IMG/VR virus record: IMGVR_UViG_3300046808_000846 | Span: 1-41,593 of that record | From: a virus | Length of the DNA: 41,593 nucleotides | Reading direction: 5' to 3' (one strand) | Shown: positions 6,527 through 14,815 of the stretch, piece by piece | Position numbering within the stretch: the stretch's first letter is position 1 | Layout: each line of letters starts with the position of its first letter | The notes under the pieces: model-generated | The model's database searches: none | Told to the model about the DNA's origin: nothing | What the model saw: the letters and a program-made list of their open reading frames with translations, nothing else | Made by a program: the position numbers and the translations under genes

Positions 6527-6772
6527 ATGCAAATTCAGATCATTTCCCAGACGCACCAAAGCTTGAGGGCAACGTGCGGCAAAAAAACCGCGTTCGTCTT
6601 TCGAGCAAGCACAGGCGTCTGGGTTACTTGCGAGAATGCGTCACACCGAGTTTGGCGCGGCGGAGGACGTGCTTTCAGAACTTGGGACGAGGCTCAAAAT
6701 GGGTACAGGTCACCCGAAATGCGCGCGATCATCAAACTGGCTGAGCAACTGACCACAACAACTGCCGAATGA
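6527..6772 (+). CDS. Small hypothetical protein ahead of the primase
   Basis: The gene encodes 81 aa, starting MQIQIISQTH. It has an N-terminal beta-like region (SLRATCGKKTAFVFRASTG), a Trp/Arg-rich middle (HRVWRGGGRAFRTWDEA) and a C-terminal helix. I do not recognise a family. Its stop overlaps the primase-helicase start (ATGA), so the two are translated together and it may assist replication. Its base composition is less GC-rich than the primase. The start follows the terminator at 6484-6518 by only nine bases, so transcription must restart near here or read through. Confidence 0.55.
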   Translation: MQIQIISQTHQSLRATCGKKTAFVFRASTGVWVTCENASHRVWRGGGRAFRTWDEAQNGYRSPEMRAIIKLAEQLTTTTAE

Positions 6773-9402
6773 GCGTAGACTTTGCCAGAATCAACGAGGC
6801 GGCGCGCGGCTGCCTCGAATCTCTCCTTCACGCGTGGTTTCCAGCCGGGAGGCGTGAAGGCCCGGAGTGGAAGGTGGGCTCCCTTCAGGGCGAGCCTGGG
6901 CGCTCGCTTTCGATTTCCCTTCGCACCGGCGTTTGGAAGGATTTCAGCTCCGACGAGGGCGGATCCGATCCGATCTCCCTCCTCGCAGCCATCAAGGGGT
7001 GCGACATGGGCGCCGCCGCGCGGGAGTTGGACGAACTCCTTCAGCTCGGCGAGTTCCCAAAACGGGAAGCCGCCCAAGCGGTCCCAAAACGGGAAGAGTG
7101 GGAGCCCCTCCCGCACGCTCCGTCCGCAGCGCCGCCCGCGAGTTTCGAACACTTTAAGCACGGGGCGCCGAGCGCCGTGTGGACTTACCGGGACGCCGAG
7201 GGCCGCATCATCGGCCACGTTTGCCGGTTTGACCTCGGGGACGGGAAAAAGGACGTCTGCCCGATGGCATGGTGCCGGAACGCCGAGGGCCGGGAGCGGT
7301 GGAAATGGAAATCCTTCCCAAAGCCGCGCCCCCTTTACGGGCTGGACGAACTCGCCGCGAAACCCGCCGCCCCCGTGCTCGTCGTCGAGGGGGAGAAATG
7401 CGCGGACGCGGCCCGGGCGCTTCTTCAGAACGCCGTCGTCATCTCGTGGCCCGGGGGAGGGAAAGCGGTTGGATACACCGACTGGACCCCCCTTGCCGAG
7501 CGCCGGGTCACCGTTTGGCCCGACGCAGACGAGCCGGGCAGGGCAGCCGCCGAGCGCATCGCCGCGATCCTCGACGCTTCCGCTGCTTCGGTGCGGGTGC
7601 TCGCCGTCTACGGGCGTCCAGAGGGCTGGGACGTGGCCGACGCCATCGGTGAGGGCTGGACCGAGGCGGACATCCGGGGGGCGCTGAAGGCCGGCAGGGT
7701 TGGGGAGCCGGAGCCGGTTTATCAGCCTGAGGAGCAGGAAGCGCCACGCGTGCAACAGGTGCACCCCGCAGACGTGGAGGAACCGCCAGGCTATTCCGGC
7801 GTGCAAGCCGAGGAGCGCACCGATTCAAACGAAGACGACTGGCCTTTTCGCGTCCTCGGCTACAACAAAGGGGCGTATTTCTACTTGCCCGACGGGTCGC
7901 AGCAGATCATCGCGCTCACTCCAAGCGAACACCGCGAGCTTCCCCTCCTCCAGCTCGCCCCAGCGAATTTCTGGGAAGGTCAATTCCCGGCCAAAGAAGG
8001 CGCGAACTACAAAGCCGCCGCGAACTGCCTCATCCAACTTGCCCACCGGCAGGGAATGTTCTCGCACAAGCAGATTCGGGGGCGCGGCGCGTGGATCGAT
8101 GGCGAGGCGACTATCTACCACCTCGGAGACCACCTCGTTGTGGACGGCAACCGCGTTCCGATCCGGCAACACCGAAGCCGCTACGTGTACGAGTTGGCCG
8201 AGCACATCGACGCGCCGGAGGCCGCACCGGCCCCCAACGCCGAGGCCGTGAAGCTCCTCCGGGTTTGCGAACTCATGCCGTGGAAGCATCCGCTCCACGC
8301 GAAATTCCTCGCGGGCTGGCTTGTCTTGGCTCCCATTTCCGGCGTGCTTCAGTGGAGGCCGCACGTCTGGATCAACGGGCCGAGCGGAACGGGCAAAAGC
8401 TGGATCCTCTCGAACGTCGTGCAAAGGCTCGTCGGGTCAGCGTGCATCAACGTCCAATCCGCCACCACCGAGGCGGGCATCCGGCAAAGCCTCGGGTGCG
8501 ATTCACTCCCCGTCATTTTCGACGAGGCCGAGAGCGAAGACAAACGCGGGCAACAGCGGATCCAAGCCATCCTCGAACTCGCGCGCGGAGCGTCGGCCGA
8601 AACTGGCGCAGGCATTGCCAAGGGCACCGCAAGCGGTGAAGCCATGGTGTTTCGGATGCGATCGAGCTTCTGCTTTGCCTCGATCGGCGTGGCGGCGACC
8701 CAAAAGGCAGACGTTTCGCGCATCACCTCCCTTGAGCTTCAAAAGGCGTTCGGAAAAACCGGCGAAGAAGCGTTTGCGCTCCTGAAGCGGCTCGTGAACG
8801 AAACGGCGGCGGATCCGGCTTGGTGCGACTCGGTGCGAAGCCGGTCGCTTTCGATGTCCAAGGTCATCCGGTCAAACGCGGCAGTTTTTGCCGCCTCCGT
8901 TGCAGCGCACCTTGGGGACCAGCGCGTGGGGGATCAGCTCGGGACTCTCCTCGCGGGCGCATTCAGCCTCACGTCAGCGAAGGCAGTCGATCGAGCTTTT
9001 GCAGACGATTGGGTTCGCTCCCAAGATTGGGGCCATTGGGTTCCCGAGGACGCGGACAAGGACGAGATTCGCGCTTTCTCGATGCTCTGCGAGGCGACGC
9101 TCCGCATCGATGGGGACGGCGCTCCGAAGACGGTCTCGGTGGGCGAACTCGTGAAGGCCGGACTGCGGGGCGAAGAGGTGGCGGTCCTCGCCCTCCTTCG
9201 CAACGGGGTGAAGATCCGGCGGGACGGCTCGGTGGCGGTCTCGAACACCCATCACGCGCTTGTCCGCATCTTCGACGAAACACCCTGGGCAAAAAAGTGG
9301 CACCATCAACTCCTCCGGCTCGATGGGGCCGCTCCTTCAGTGGAACGGTTCAACGGGCTTTCGCAGCGCGCGGTTGTCGTCCCGATGCCGTATTTTGAGT
9401 GA
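6769..9402 (+). CDS. Toprim primase-helicase (DUF927/D5-like)
   Basis: The gene encodes 877 aa, starting MSVDFARINE. The N-terminal 90 residues resemble the DNA-binding region of phage primases (GVWKDFSSDEGGSDPISLLA). A Toprim domain follows, with VVEGEKCADAA near residue 205 and WPDADEPG near 250. After an acidic linker comes a DUF927/D5-like region, then an ATPase core with Walker A GPSGTGKSW near 537 and Walker B FDEAESED near 584. It likely primes DNA synthesis and unwinds the template as one polypeptide, the main replication protein of the phage. No DNA polymerase is visible, so the host polymerase is presumably recruited. The putative origin lies directly downstream. Confidence 0.85.
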   Translation: MSVDFARINEAARGCLESLLHAWFPAGRREGPEWKVGSLQGEPGRSLSISLRTGVWKDFSSDEGGSDPISLLAAIKGCDMGAAARELDELLQLGEFPKREAAQAVPKREEWEPLPHAPSAAPPASFEHFKHGAPSAVWTYRDAEGRIIGHVCRFDLGDGKKDVCPMAWCRNAEGRERWKWKSFPKPRPLYGLDELAAKPAAPVLVVEGEKCADAARALLQNAVVISWPGGGKAVGYTDWTPLAERRVTVWPDADEPGRAAAERIAAILDASAASVRVLAVYGRPEGWDVADAIGEGWTEADIRGALKAGRVGEPEPVYQPEEQEAPRVQQVHPADVEEPPGYSGVQAEERTDSNEDDWPFRVLGYNKGAYFYLPDGSQQIIALTPSEHRELPLLQLAPANFWEGQFPAKEGANYKAAANCLIQLAHRQGMFSHKQIRGRGAWIDGEATIYHLGDHLVVDGNRVPIRQHRSRYVYELAEHIDAPEAAPAPNAEAVKLLRVCELMPWKHPLHAKFLAGWLVLAPISGVLQWRPHVWINGPSGTGKSWILSNVVQRLVGSACINVQSATTEAGIRQSLGCDSLPVIFDEAESEDKRGQQRIQAILELARGASAETGAGIAKGTASGEAMVFRMRSSFCFASIGVAATQKADVSRITSLELQKAFGKTGEEAFALLKRLVNETAADPAWCDSVRSRSLSMSKVIRSNAAVFAASVAAHLGDQRVGDQLGTLLAGAFSLTSAKAVDRAFADDWVRSQDWGHWVPEDADKDEIRAFSMLCEATLRIDGDGAPKTVSVGELVKAGLRGEEVAVLALLRNGVKIRRDGSVAVSNTHHALVRIFDETPWAKKWHHQLLRLDGAAPSVERFNGLSQRAVVVPMPYFE

Positions 9403-9459
9403 CAGCAGCGCCGCCGCTCGCATAGTTTGACGCCGCAAGGGTGTCGTTTCATAGCAAAA

Positions 9460-9494
9460 GGCCGGTCCTCGAAAGGGGGCCGGCCAACTTTTTG
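9460..9494 (+). terminator. Terminator after the primase-helicase
   Basis: GGCCGGTCC pairs with GGGCCGGCC-type bases ending at 9485, a stem of about nine pairs including one G-T wobble. AACTTTTTG follows. It lies 57 bases past the primase stop and likely ends the rightward replication transcript. Confidence 0.7.
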
Positions 9495-9575
9495 CCCGGA
9501 TGCCGCGCGGTAGAGGGGGCGCCAAAGGGCATTTCTATGCTTCGAAGGGTGGAGATAGCGGAAAGGCCGTTTTGC

Positions 9576-9772
9576 GCGGGCGCACGCGCGATCCCGCGAT
9601 GCGCAAGCGCGCGCACAGGGGCGCACGCGATCACGCGACGCACGGGGGCGCGTACACGGGCGCACGCCTAGGCGCGACGCGCACGGGCGCACGGGCAGGC
9701 GCGATGCGCGATCACGCACGCGTACACGCGCACAAGCGCACGCGCTCATACGCGCGATCACGCACGCGCGAG
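9576..9772. repeat. GC-rich iteron-like array
   Basis: About 200 bases are built from recurring short units with no convincing reading frame. GGGCGCACG appears four times, GCGATCACGC three times and GCGTACACG twice, with long alternating purine-pyrimidine runs. The units are imperfect and irregularly spaced, unlike CRISPR or microsatellites. The array lies between the replication protein and an AT-rich element, so it may be protein-binding iterons of an origin. Such alternating sequence can also adopt Z-form DNA. Confidence 0.6.
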
Positions 9773-10061
9773 GAGTTTGTTGCAGCGTTGTAACACCTAA
9801 ACCGCTGATTCTGCGGGATTTCCGCGTTTTGCTACATGTAACGCGGCGGGGGATAGACTTATAGAGAGACCTATAGAGAGCCAGACCCTCTTGTATAATA
9901 ATAATAATTTTATGTAATTCTCTATCTCTCTCTCTAAAGGGGCTTGGATCAAGGGTTTGGGCGCTACAGCGATCTTGTAGCAGGGCGTTGCACCTGAAAC
10001 TGCGGGTTTTTGTGGGAAATTCCTTCTGTCCCGCTTCTGATGAAGGCACACTCCGCCAGCC
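9773..10061. other. Non-coding AT-rich segment, candidate origin
   Basis: No gene is seen here. From 9851 there are two TATAGAGAG repeats. They are followed at 9892-9920 by a TAA-repeat AT-rich stretch (TATAATAATAATAATTTTA), then a CT-rich run at 9920-9938 complementary to the GA-rich repeats. The AT-rich part could thus sit in the loop of a cruciform. GCTACA and TGTAGC flank a 7-base spacer near 9962-9980. Two partly matching blocks (CACCT, AAAC, CTGCGGG) occur near 9800 and 9990. With the GC-rich array upstream this looks like an unwinding element and origin. Promoters for the Mor-like gene could also be here. Confidence 0.5.
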
Positions 10062-10424
10062 ATGCACCCCTTGCCCACCTCGGTCGAAGCCGTGGCCCGC
10101 GTCATAGGCGAACCACTTGCCCTTCGGCTCACCGCCCTTGCAACGCACCGGCAGCTCTACGTGCCCCTCAACGCCGCCTCCGATCATCCGCTTGTGCAGG
10201 CGATCGGGCCGCTTGCCTACTCAGCTCTGCGAAAGGAGTTCGGCGGGCAGCTCATCCCGTTCGCCCGGTGCCGCCCCGACTCCCGGGGCGCCGCACGCGT
10301 TCGGGCCATCAAGTCCGCGCTCATGGCGGGGGTGCCTCCTCACGCCGTGGCCCAGCAATTCGGCGTGAGCGCGCGAAGGGTGCAGCAGATCCTTTCCATG
10401 GCTTGTCTGCGGCACAACCCCTGA
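10062..10424 (+). CDS. Mor-like transcription activator
   Basis: The gene encodes 120 aa, starting MHPLPTSVEA. Two short helix-beta units, ending in RQLYVPL and GGQLIPF, are followed by a C-terminal helix-turn-helix (AGVPPHAVAQQFGVSARRVQQI, read in two parts). This is the build of the Mor/C family, which in phage Mu switches on middle and late transcription: a dimerising N-terminal region with a GG-x-Y-I-P strand and an HTH at the end. The gene stands alone between the origin-like region and the first genes of the late block, exactly where a late activator would be expected. The target sites are unknown; the 18-bp late repeat is one candidate. Confidence 0.65.
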   Translation: MHPLPTSVEAVARVIGEPLALRLTALATHRQLYVPLNAASDHPLVQAIGPLAYSALRKEFGGQLIPFARCRPDSRGAARVRAIKSALMAGVPPHAVAQQFGVSARRVQQILSMACLRHNP

Positions 10425-10728
10425 TCGCATGAGAAACCCCCGAAATTCGCCAGCGTGGAGCGACGGCGAGCCGAATGCGGCGGCGAGTCAGGCAGGCCAA
10501 ACGCATCAGTTCGACTGCGCCACCCCCCCCCGCTTAGGTACTTCTCGCCAGGGGGTGCCAGAGGGTGGGAAGGAAGTTGCGGGCAAAAGCCAGATGCAGC
10601 ATTTTTTCGAGGCGTTTTACTTTATGGCAGCCCCGCCAGCACGCCTGACAGAGTAAAATCGGGGTTCAGTAGCGAAGAAAAAAAAGGTGGCCTAGAACAG
10701 CCTGTAAACGCTGCAACTCAAACAAACA
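10425..10728. other. Non-coding gap upstream of the modification/late block
   Basis: About 300 bases hold no gene I can support. A CACCCCC/GGGGGTG inverted repeat (about 10520-10557) could form a hairpin. It has no T tract. An AT-richer part near 10600-10640 (TTTTACTTTATGG, AGTAAAAT) and an A8 run near 10676 could hold the promoter for the rightward genes that follow. A 75-codon frame from 10429 exists but has no recognisable features. Confidence 0.4.
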
Positions 10729-11535
10729 GTGAAAACCAAGACCAATCTAAAACCAGAACTTGAAACCGTGAGCGTCGAGGCGCTCATTCCATACGCTCGC
10801 AACAGTCGAACCCACTCTGACGAACAGGTTGCACAGATTGCTGCTTCGATTCGCGAGTTCGGATTCACCAATCCCGTTCTCATCGGAGCAGAGAACGACA
10901 TCATTGCAGGTCACGGCCGCGTTCTGGCTGCTCGCAAGCTTGAGCTGAAGGATGTCCCCTGCATTCGGCTTGGGCATCTCACTGAAACGCAGAAGCGCGC
11001 TTATGTCATCGCTGACAACAAGCTCGCGCTCAACGCAGGTTGGGACGAGGAGCTTCTTGCAATCGAGCTTTCGTCTCTGCGAGAAGTCGGATTTGACCTT
11101 GGGCTGGTTGGTTTTAATGCAGAGCAGATCGAAGCCGCACTGAACCCGCCCGAGCCAGAAAGCAGTTTGAGCGACAACTACACCCACAAGGTGGAGGCCC
11201 CAGTCTATGAGCCAAACGGGGACAAGCCTGCTGTTTCTGAGTTGATCGACAAAAGTCGCTCAGATGCTTTGATTGCCGAAATTGACAAAGCAAAGGTGCC
11301 GCATGAGGTTGCTTCGTTCCTCAAAGCCGCTGCACTTAGGCACACGGTTTTCAACTTTGAGAAAATCGCAGAGTTTTATTGTCACGCAGACAAAGACATT
11401 CAGGCTCTCATGGAGAACTCAGCCCTTGTGATTATCGACTTCAAAAAGGCGATGCAACTTGGGTATGTAAAACTCAAAGATGAGATAGCGGATGCCCTTG
11501 AAGGGGAGCCTAACGAGGAACAATCCGATGAATAA
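10729..11535 (+). CDS. ParB/sulfiredoxin-like domain protein of modification-type loci
   Basis: The gene encodes 268 aa from a GTG at 10729. The N-terminal 95 residues are a ParB-like nuclease domain: VSVEALIPYARNSRTHSDEQV, then GFTNPVLI, then the GHGRVLAARKL motif (about 64-74) and ADNKLALNAGWDEELL. The C-terminal part has SDALIAEIDKAKVPHEVASF and LMENSALVIIDFKKA, a tail I associate with phage ParB proteins next to glycosyltransferases. Such ParB-like domains may be ATPases, CTPases or nucleases, and in phages often sit beside DNA-modifying enzymes. The next gene overlaps its end by 8 bases. GC content is clearly lower than in the terminase genes. It is not a plasmid partition protein: there is no ParA. 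Confidence 0.75.
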   Translation: MKTKTNLKPELETVSVEALIPYARNSRTHSDEQVAQIAASIREFGFTNPVLIGAENDIIAGHGRVLAARKLELKDVPCIRLGHLTETQKRAYVIADNKLALNAGWDEELLAIELSSLREVGFDLGLVGFNAEQIEAALNPPEPESSLSDNYTHKVEAPVYEPNGDKPAVSELIDKSRSDALIAEIDKAKVPHEVASFLKAAALRHTVFNFEKIAEFYCHADKDIQALMENSALVIIDFKKAMQLGYVKLKDEIADALEGEPNEEQSDE

Positions 11536-12388
11536 AAGCTTTTGCGTGTTTATTATCAGCCACGGGCGGCATGATAAAATTGTTACTCTCAAGACATTAG
11601 CAAAACGCGGATACACCGGGCCGCTTTTTATTGTCTGCGACAATGAAGACAAGACCCTTGTTGAATACAGAAACAACTATGGATCAAAACTCCTTGTTTT
11701 TGACAAACTATCGTACGCGCAGAAGGTAGACAGCTGCGACAATTTTCAAAACCGCAGGACAACAACTCATGCGCGAAATGCTTGTTTCGATTTTGCAAAA
11801 CAACTTGGCTATGAGTTTTTTCTAGTGTTGGATGACGACTACACAGATTTTCGCTATACGTTCAACCGTCAGGGTGAATTTATCCGCAAACAGACTAAAG
11901 ACCTCAACGGCGTCTTTGCTGCCATAATCAACTTCCTCGATTCTGATGAGCGAATCGACTCCATTTGCATGATGCAGACGGGGGACATGATTGGAGGAGA
12001 AAACTCCAGTCTTTGGAAGGGAAATTATTTCCCGTTCAAAAACAGAAAGGCAATGAACTCGTTTTTCTGTAAGACGTCCCGGCGCTTTTGGTTCTTCAGC
12101 CGATTAAATGAAGACGTCAATACCTACCTGACTCTTGGAAATCGCGGTCGGTTGTTTTTTACGCTCCCAGAGGTGTACCTTCAGCAAGCGCAAACGCAAG
12201 CAACGGCGGGCGGTATGTCGGACGCTTATCTTGCAAGCGGCACGTATGTGAAGTCATTTTATACGGTTATGTTGTGCCCGTCCTTTGCCATTGCAACGGT
12301 AACAAGCAGCATGAAAAGACTTCATCACAAGATCAGCTGGAATAATGCGATCCCAAAAATTCTCGATGAATCATACAGGAAAGCATGA
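11528..12388 (+). CDS. Putative TET-associated-type (TAGT) DNA-base glycosyltransferase
   Basis: The gene encodes 286 aa from the ATG at 11528 (MNKSFCVFII), with GAGGA about nine bases upstream. It has a GT-A-like glycosyltransferase build. FIISHGRHDKIVTLKTL and GPLFIVCDNEDKT form the nucleotide-sugar half. A conserved TTHARNACFDFAKQLGYEFF helix leads into FLVLDDDYTDF, an acidic DxD-type metal site near residue 100. This pattern resembles the TAGT family proposed to sugar-modify hydroxymethylated bases in phage DNA. The assignment is by motif only. The gene overlaps the ParB-like gene before it and the small terminase after it, so it is expressed with packaging. Its GC content is near 45 percent, unlike its neighbours, which points to horizontal transfer. 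Confidence 0.65.
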   Translation: MNKSFCVFIISHGRHDKIVTLKTLAKRGYTGPLFIVCDNEDKTLVEYRNNYGSKLLVFDKLSYAQKVDSCDNFQNRRTTTHARNACFDFAKQLGYEFFLVLDDDYTDFRYTFNRQGEFIRKQTKDLNGVFAAIINFLDSDERIDSICMMQTGDMIGGENSSLWKGNYFPFKNRKAMNSFFCKTSRRFWFFSRLNEDVNTYLTLGNRGRLFFTLPEVYLQQAQTQATAGGMSDAYLASGTYVKSFYTVMLCPSFAIATVTSSMKRLHHKISWNNAIPKILDESYRKA

Positions 12389-12948
12389 GCGCGCAAGCCC
12401 AGTCACCACACGTTCCAGCAGCCACGTTAGCGAAGCTGTTTGAGGTTACCGCTCAGAGGATTCACCAGCTTGCCGCAGATGGGATTCTAGTGAAGGCCGG
12501 GCGAGGGCAGTTTGAGCTTTGGCCCTCGGTGAGAAATTACATCCGTTTTCTTCGGGAGCGAAAGGTCAACCAGTATGGAGGCGGGAAAGACACTGACGAA
12601 AAAGATGCAGCGCAGGTGCGACTTACGAAAGCGAAAGCCGAAATCGCTGAAATGAACGCGGCGCGGATGCGCGGCGAGTCGCTCGAAGCGGAAACCGTGG
12701 AGCGATTCGTAGGCGGCATGGTCATGGACGCAAAGGTGAAGCTGGAAGCGTTTGCACACAAACTCAGCGGCCAGCTTGAGGGGGCCGATACACTCCCAAA
12801 GCGGCACGCCATCATCGATGCCGCCGTCACAGACGTTTTGAATGAACTCTCCAAATTCGACACTCGCCTCATCGTTGACGATTACGTCGCAACGCATCGT
12901 GAGCTTGTGGAAGCGCAGGCCGAGGCTGACGCCGAGTCAGTGGGCTGA
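12385..12948 (+). CDS. Terminase small subunit (Nu1-like)
   Basis: The gene encodes 187 aa, starting MSAQAQSPHV. An N-terminal winged HTH (TLAKLFEVTAQRIHQLAADG, then ILVKAGRGQFELWPSVRNYI) is like lambda Nu1. It is followed by KAKAEIAEMNAARMRGE and a helical C-terminal part that would contact the large subunit. Nu1-type proteins bind the packaging site and load the large subunit. The ATG overlaps the glycosyltransferase stop, and the large-subunit gene starts within its last 50 bases. The cos or pac site is not obvious; a search in 9403-10728 would be logical. Confidence 0.82.
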   Translation: MSAQAQSPHVPAATLAKLFEVTAQRIHQLAADGILVKAGRGQFELWPSVRNYIRFLRERKVNQYGGGKDTDEKDAAQVRLTKAKAEIAEMNAARMRGESLEAETVERFVGGMVMDAKVKLEAFAHKLSGQLEGADTLPKRHAIIDAAVTDVLNELSKFDTRLIVDDYVATHRELVEAQAEADAESVG

Positions 12949-14815
12949 CGCATACCGGCGGCTTTCGAGCGAGGCGAGCGCAGAGCCAGGGCGATGGGAC
13001 ACGTCCCGGGCCGAATACCAGCGCGGCATGATGGATGCCGTCGTCGACCCCGAGACGGAACAGATCATCATCATGAGTTCGGCGCAGGTTGGGAAAACGG
13101 AGCTTCTCAACAACGTCCTCGGCTTCTTCATCGACTACGACCCCTGTCCGATCCTCGTTTCGCAGGCGACCAAGGACATGGCCGAGGCGTACTCGAAGGA
13201 CCGGCTCGCGCCGATGGTTCGAGACTCCCCAGCGCTGGCTTCGAAGGTCAGCGATTCGAAGAGCCGGGACTCGGGGAACACGATCCTGCACAAGACCTTC
13301 CCAGGGGGGCACGTCACCATCATCGGCGCCGAGTCCCCCACGGGGCTCCGCTCGCGCCCGATCCGAGTGCTTCTCATGGACGAGGTGGACTCCTATCCGG
13401 CAAGCGCCGGGGCCGAGGGCGACCCGGTTTCCTTGGCGATCAAGCGGACGACAACCTTCTGGAATCGGAAGGTCATCCTGACCTCCACCCCGACGATCAA
13501 GGGCTTCTCCCGCATCGAGGCGGCTTACCTCGAAACGGACCAGCGGCGATTTTTTGTCCCGTGCCCGCTCTGCGAGGAACCCCACACCTTGCAATGGGGG
13601 AACGTCGTCTGGGGCGAGAAGACGCCGGCCAAAGGGGATCCGGCCCGGGCCGTTTTCCAGTGCCCGCATTGTTCTGGCTTCTACACGACCGGCCAGAAGA
13701 ACGCGGCGGTCCGCCGGGGGCGCTGGATTGCAGCGGCTCCCTTCCGGGGCAAGGCCGGGTTCCACCTGAGCGAGCTTTACTCACCCTGGCGCACGCTGGC
13801 CGAGACCGTGCGGGACTTCCTTGAAAGCAAGTCCTCCCCCGAGCGGCTGAAGACGTTCGTGAACACGGCCCTCGGGGAGACGTGGGAAGACGCCGGGGAG
13901 GTGGTGCACGATCACGAGCTTCAGGCGCGGGCCGAAACCTACCCCGCCGAGGTGCCCGCCCGGGCGCTCTACCTCACCGCAGGGATCGACACGCAGCGGG
14001 ACCGGTTGGAAGTGGAGGTGGTCGGCTGGGGCTCCGGGGAGGAGTCGTGGAGCATCGCTCACCACGTAGTTTTTGGCGACCCGGACATTCCCGAGGGCAC
14101 CAAGGGCTCGCCGTGGGACGCGCTCACCGACTTCATCCGCCGCCGGTGGAAGCACGAAAGCGGGGTGGACGTATCCGTCTCCCACGCGCTCATCGACTCC
14201 GGCGGCTCGAACACCTCGGCGGTGTACGCCTATTGCAAGCGGCACAAGGGCGACCGGGTTTACCCGATCAAGGGCAAGGGCGGGGACGGCCTTCCGATCA
14301 TCGGGCAGCGGCAGCGGACCCGGACGGCCAAGAGCAAGACCCCGGTGGACCTCTTCATCGTCGGGACGGACAACGCAAAGCACGTCATCCACCGGCGGCT
14401 TCGCATCAACGAGCCGGGCCCAGGTTACTGCCATTTCCCCGCCGGGCGGGATCCCGAGTGGTTCCGGCAGCTCACGGCAGAGAAGTGCATCACCAAATTC
14501 GTCCGGGGGTTCCCGAAGCGGGAGTGGATCAAGGCGGACGGGCGTCGCAACGAGGCGCTCGATTGCCGGGTGTACGCATTCGCCGCGTTCGTGCTCGCGG
14601 CGCCCCAGCTCGACCGCGTCGCCTTCCGGTTGAAGCAGCAGGCCGAGCGGCTCCCCAAGCCCAAGGCGACACCGGTGAAGGCTCCCACGGAAGCCCCTCA
14701 ACAGGAGGCGGAGGAAGAAAACGCACAAGACGCGCCCCCTGAGGAGGGGCACGCTAAAGCCAAACCTGCCCGCGCTCGCAGGAGAAGCGGCTTTGTCCAC
14801 TCATGGCGACTTTAA
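12899..14815 (+). CDS. Terminase large subunit (GpA family)
   Basis: The gene encodes 638 aa. I chose the GTG at 12899 because the family's conserved N-terminus (RPRLTPSQWADAYRRLSSEA) begins just after it. An ATG at 12842 would add 19 residues out of family. The ATPase has SSAQVGKTELL (Walker A-like, near residue 60) and VLLMDEVDSYP (Walker B, near 157). A Cys4 zinc site (CPLC, CPHC) lies near 222-258. The nuclease region has AGIDTQRDRLEVEVVGWG, ALIDSGGSNTSAVY and a final EALDCRVYAFAAFVLA. It cuts concatemers and drives DNA into the prohead. The C-terminal 50 residues are a Pro/Glu/Ala/Lys tail containing the first copy of the 18-bp repeat. Confidence 0.92.
   Translation: MSLWKRRPRLTPSQWADAYRRLSSEASAEPGRWDTSRAEYQRGMMDAVVDPETEQIIIMSSAQVGKTELLNNVLGFFIDYDPCPILVSQATKDMAEAYSKDRLAPMVRDSPALASKVSDSKSRDSGNTILHKTFPGGHVTIIGAESPTGLRSRPIRVLLMDEVDSYPASAGAEGDPVSLAIKRTTTFWNRKVILTSTPTIKGFSRIEAAYLETDQRRFFVPCPLCEEPHTLQWGNVVWGEKTPAKGDPARAVFQCPHCSGFYTTGQKNAAVRRGRWIAAAPFRGKAGFHLSELYSPWRTLAETVRDFLESKSSPERLKTFVNTALGETWEDAGEVVHDHELQARAETYPAEVPARALYLTAGIDTQRDRLEVEVVGWGSGEESWSIAHHVVFGDPDIPEGTKGSPWDALTDFIRRRWKHESGVDVSVSHALIDSGGSNTSAVYAYCKRHKGDRVYPIKGKGGDGLPIIGQRQRTRTAKSKTPVDLFIVGTDNAKHVIHRRLRINEPGPGYCHFPAGRDPEWFRQLTAEKCITKFVRGFPKREWIKADGRRNEALDCRVYAFAAFVLAAPQLDRVAFRLKQQAERLPKPKATPVKAPTEAPQQEAEEENAQDAPPEEGHAKAKPARARRRSGFVHSWRL
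14714..14731 (+). repeat. 18-bp late repeat, copy 1
   Basis: GAAGAAAACGCACAAGAC lies inside the 3' end of the terminase gene, 71 bases before the next start codon. A CCCC/GGGG hairpin follows it. Three identical copies lie at 17291, 24605 and 30955. Confidence 0.85.

Noticed and set aside
9576-9772. CRISPR array
   Set aside because: Units are short, irregular and without unique spacers; no cas genes are present.
9306-10187. Minus-strand 293-codon frame across the repeat array
   Set aside because: Its product is low-complexity Arg/Ala/Cys sequence from the GCGCACG units and it covers a terminator and the AT-rich element.
10429-10656. 75-codon frame after the Mor-like gene
   Set aside because: No ribosome site, no domain and a C-rich run inside; treated as non-coding.
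10729-11535. Plasmid-type partition system
   Set aside because: Only a ParB-like domain is present, without ParA or parS-like sites, and it neighbours a glycosyltransferase.
12543-12552. Partial inverted match to the late repeat (CGTTTTCTTC)
   Set aside because: Only ten bases match, inside the small terminase gene, so it is probably chance.
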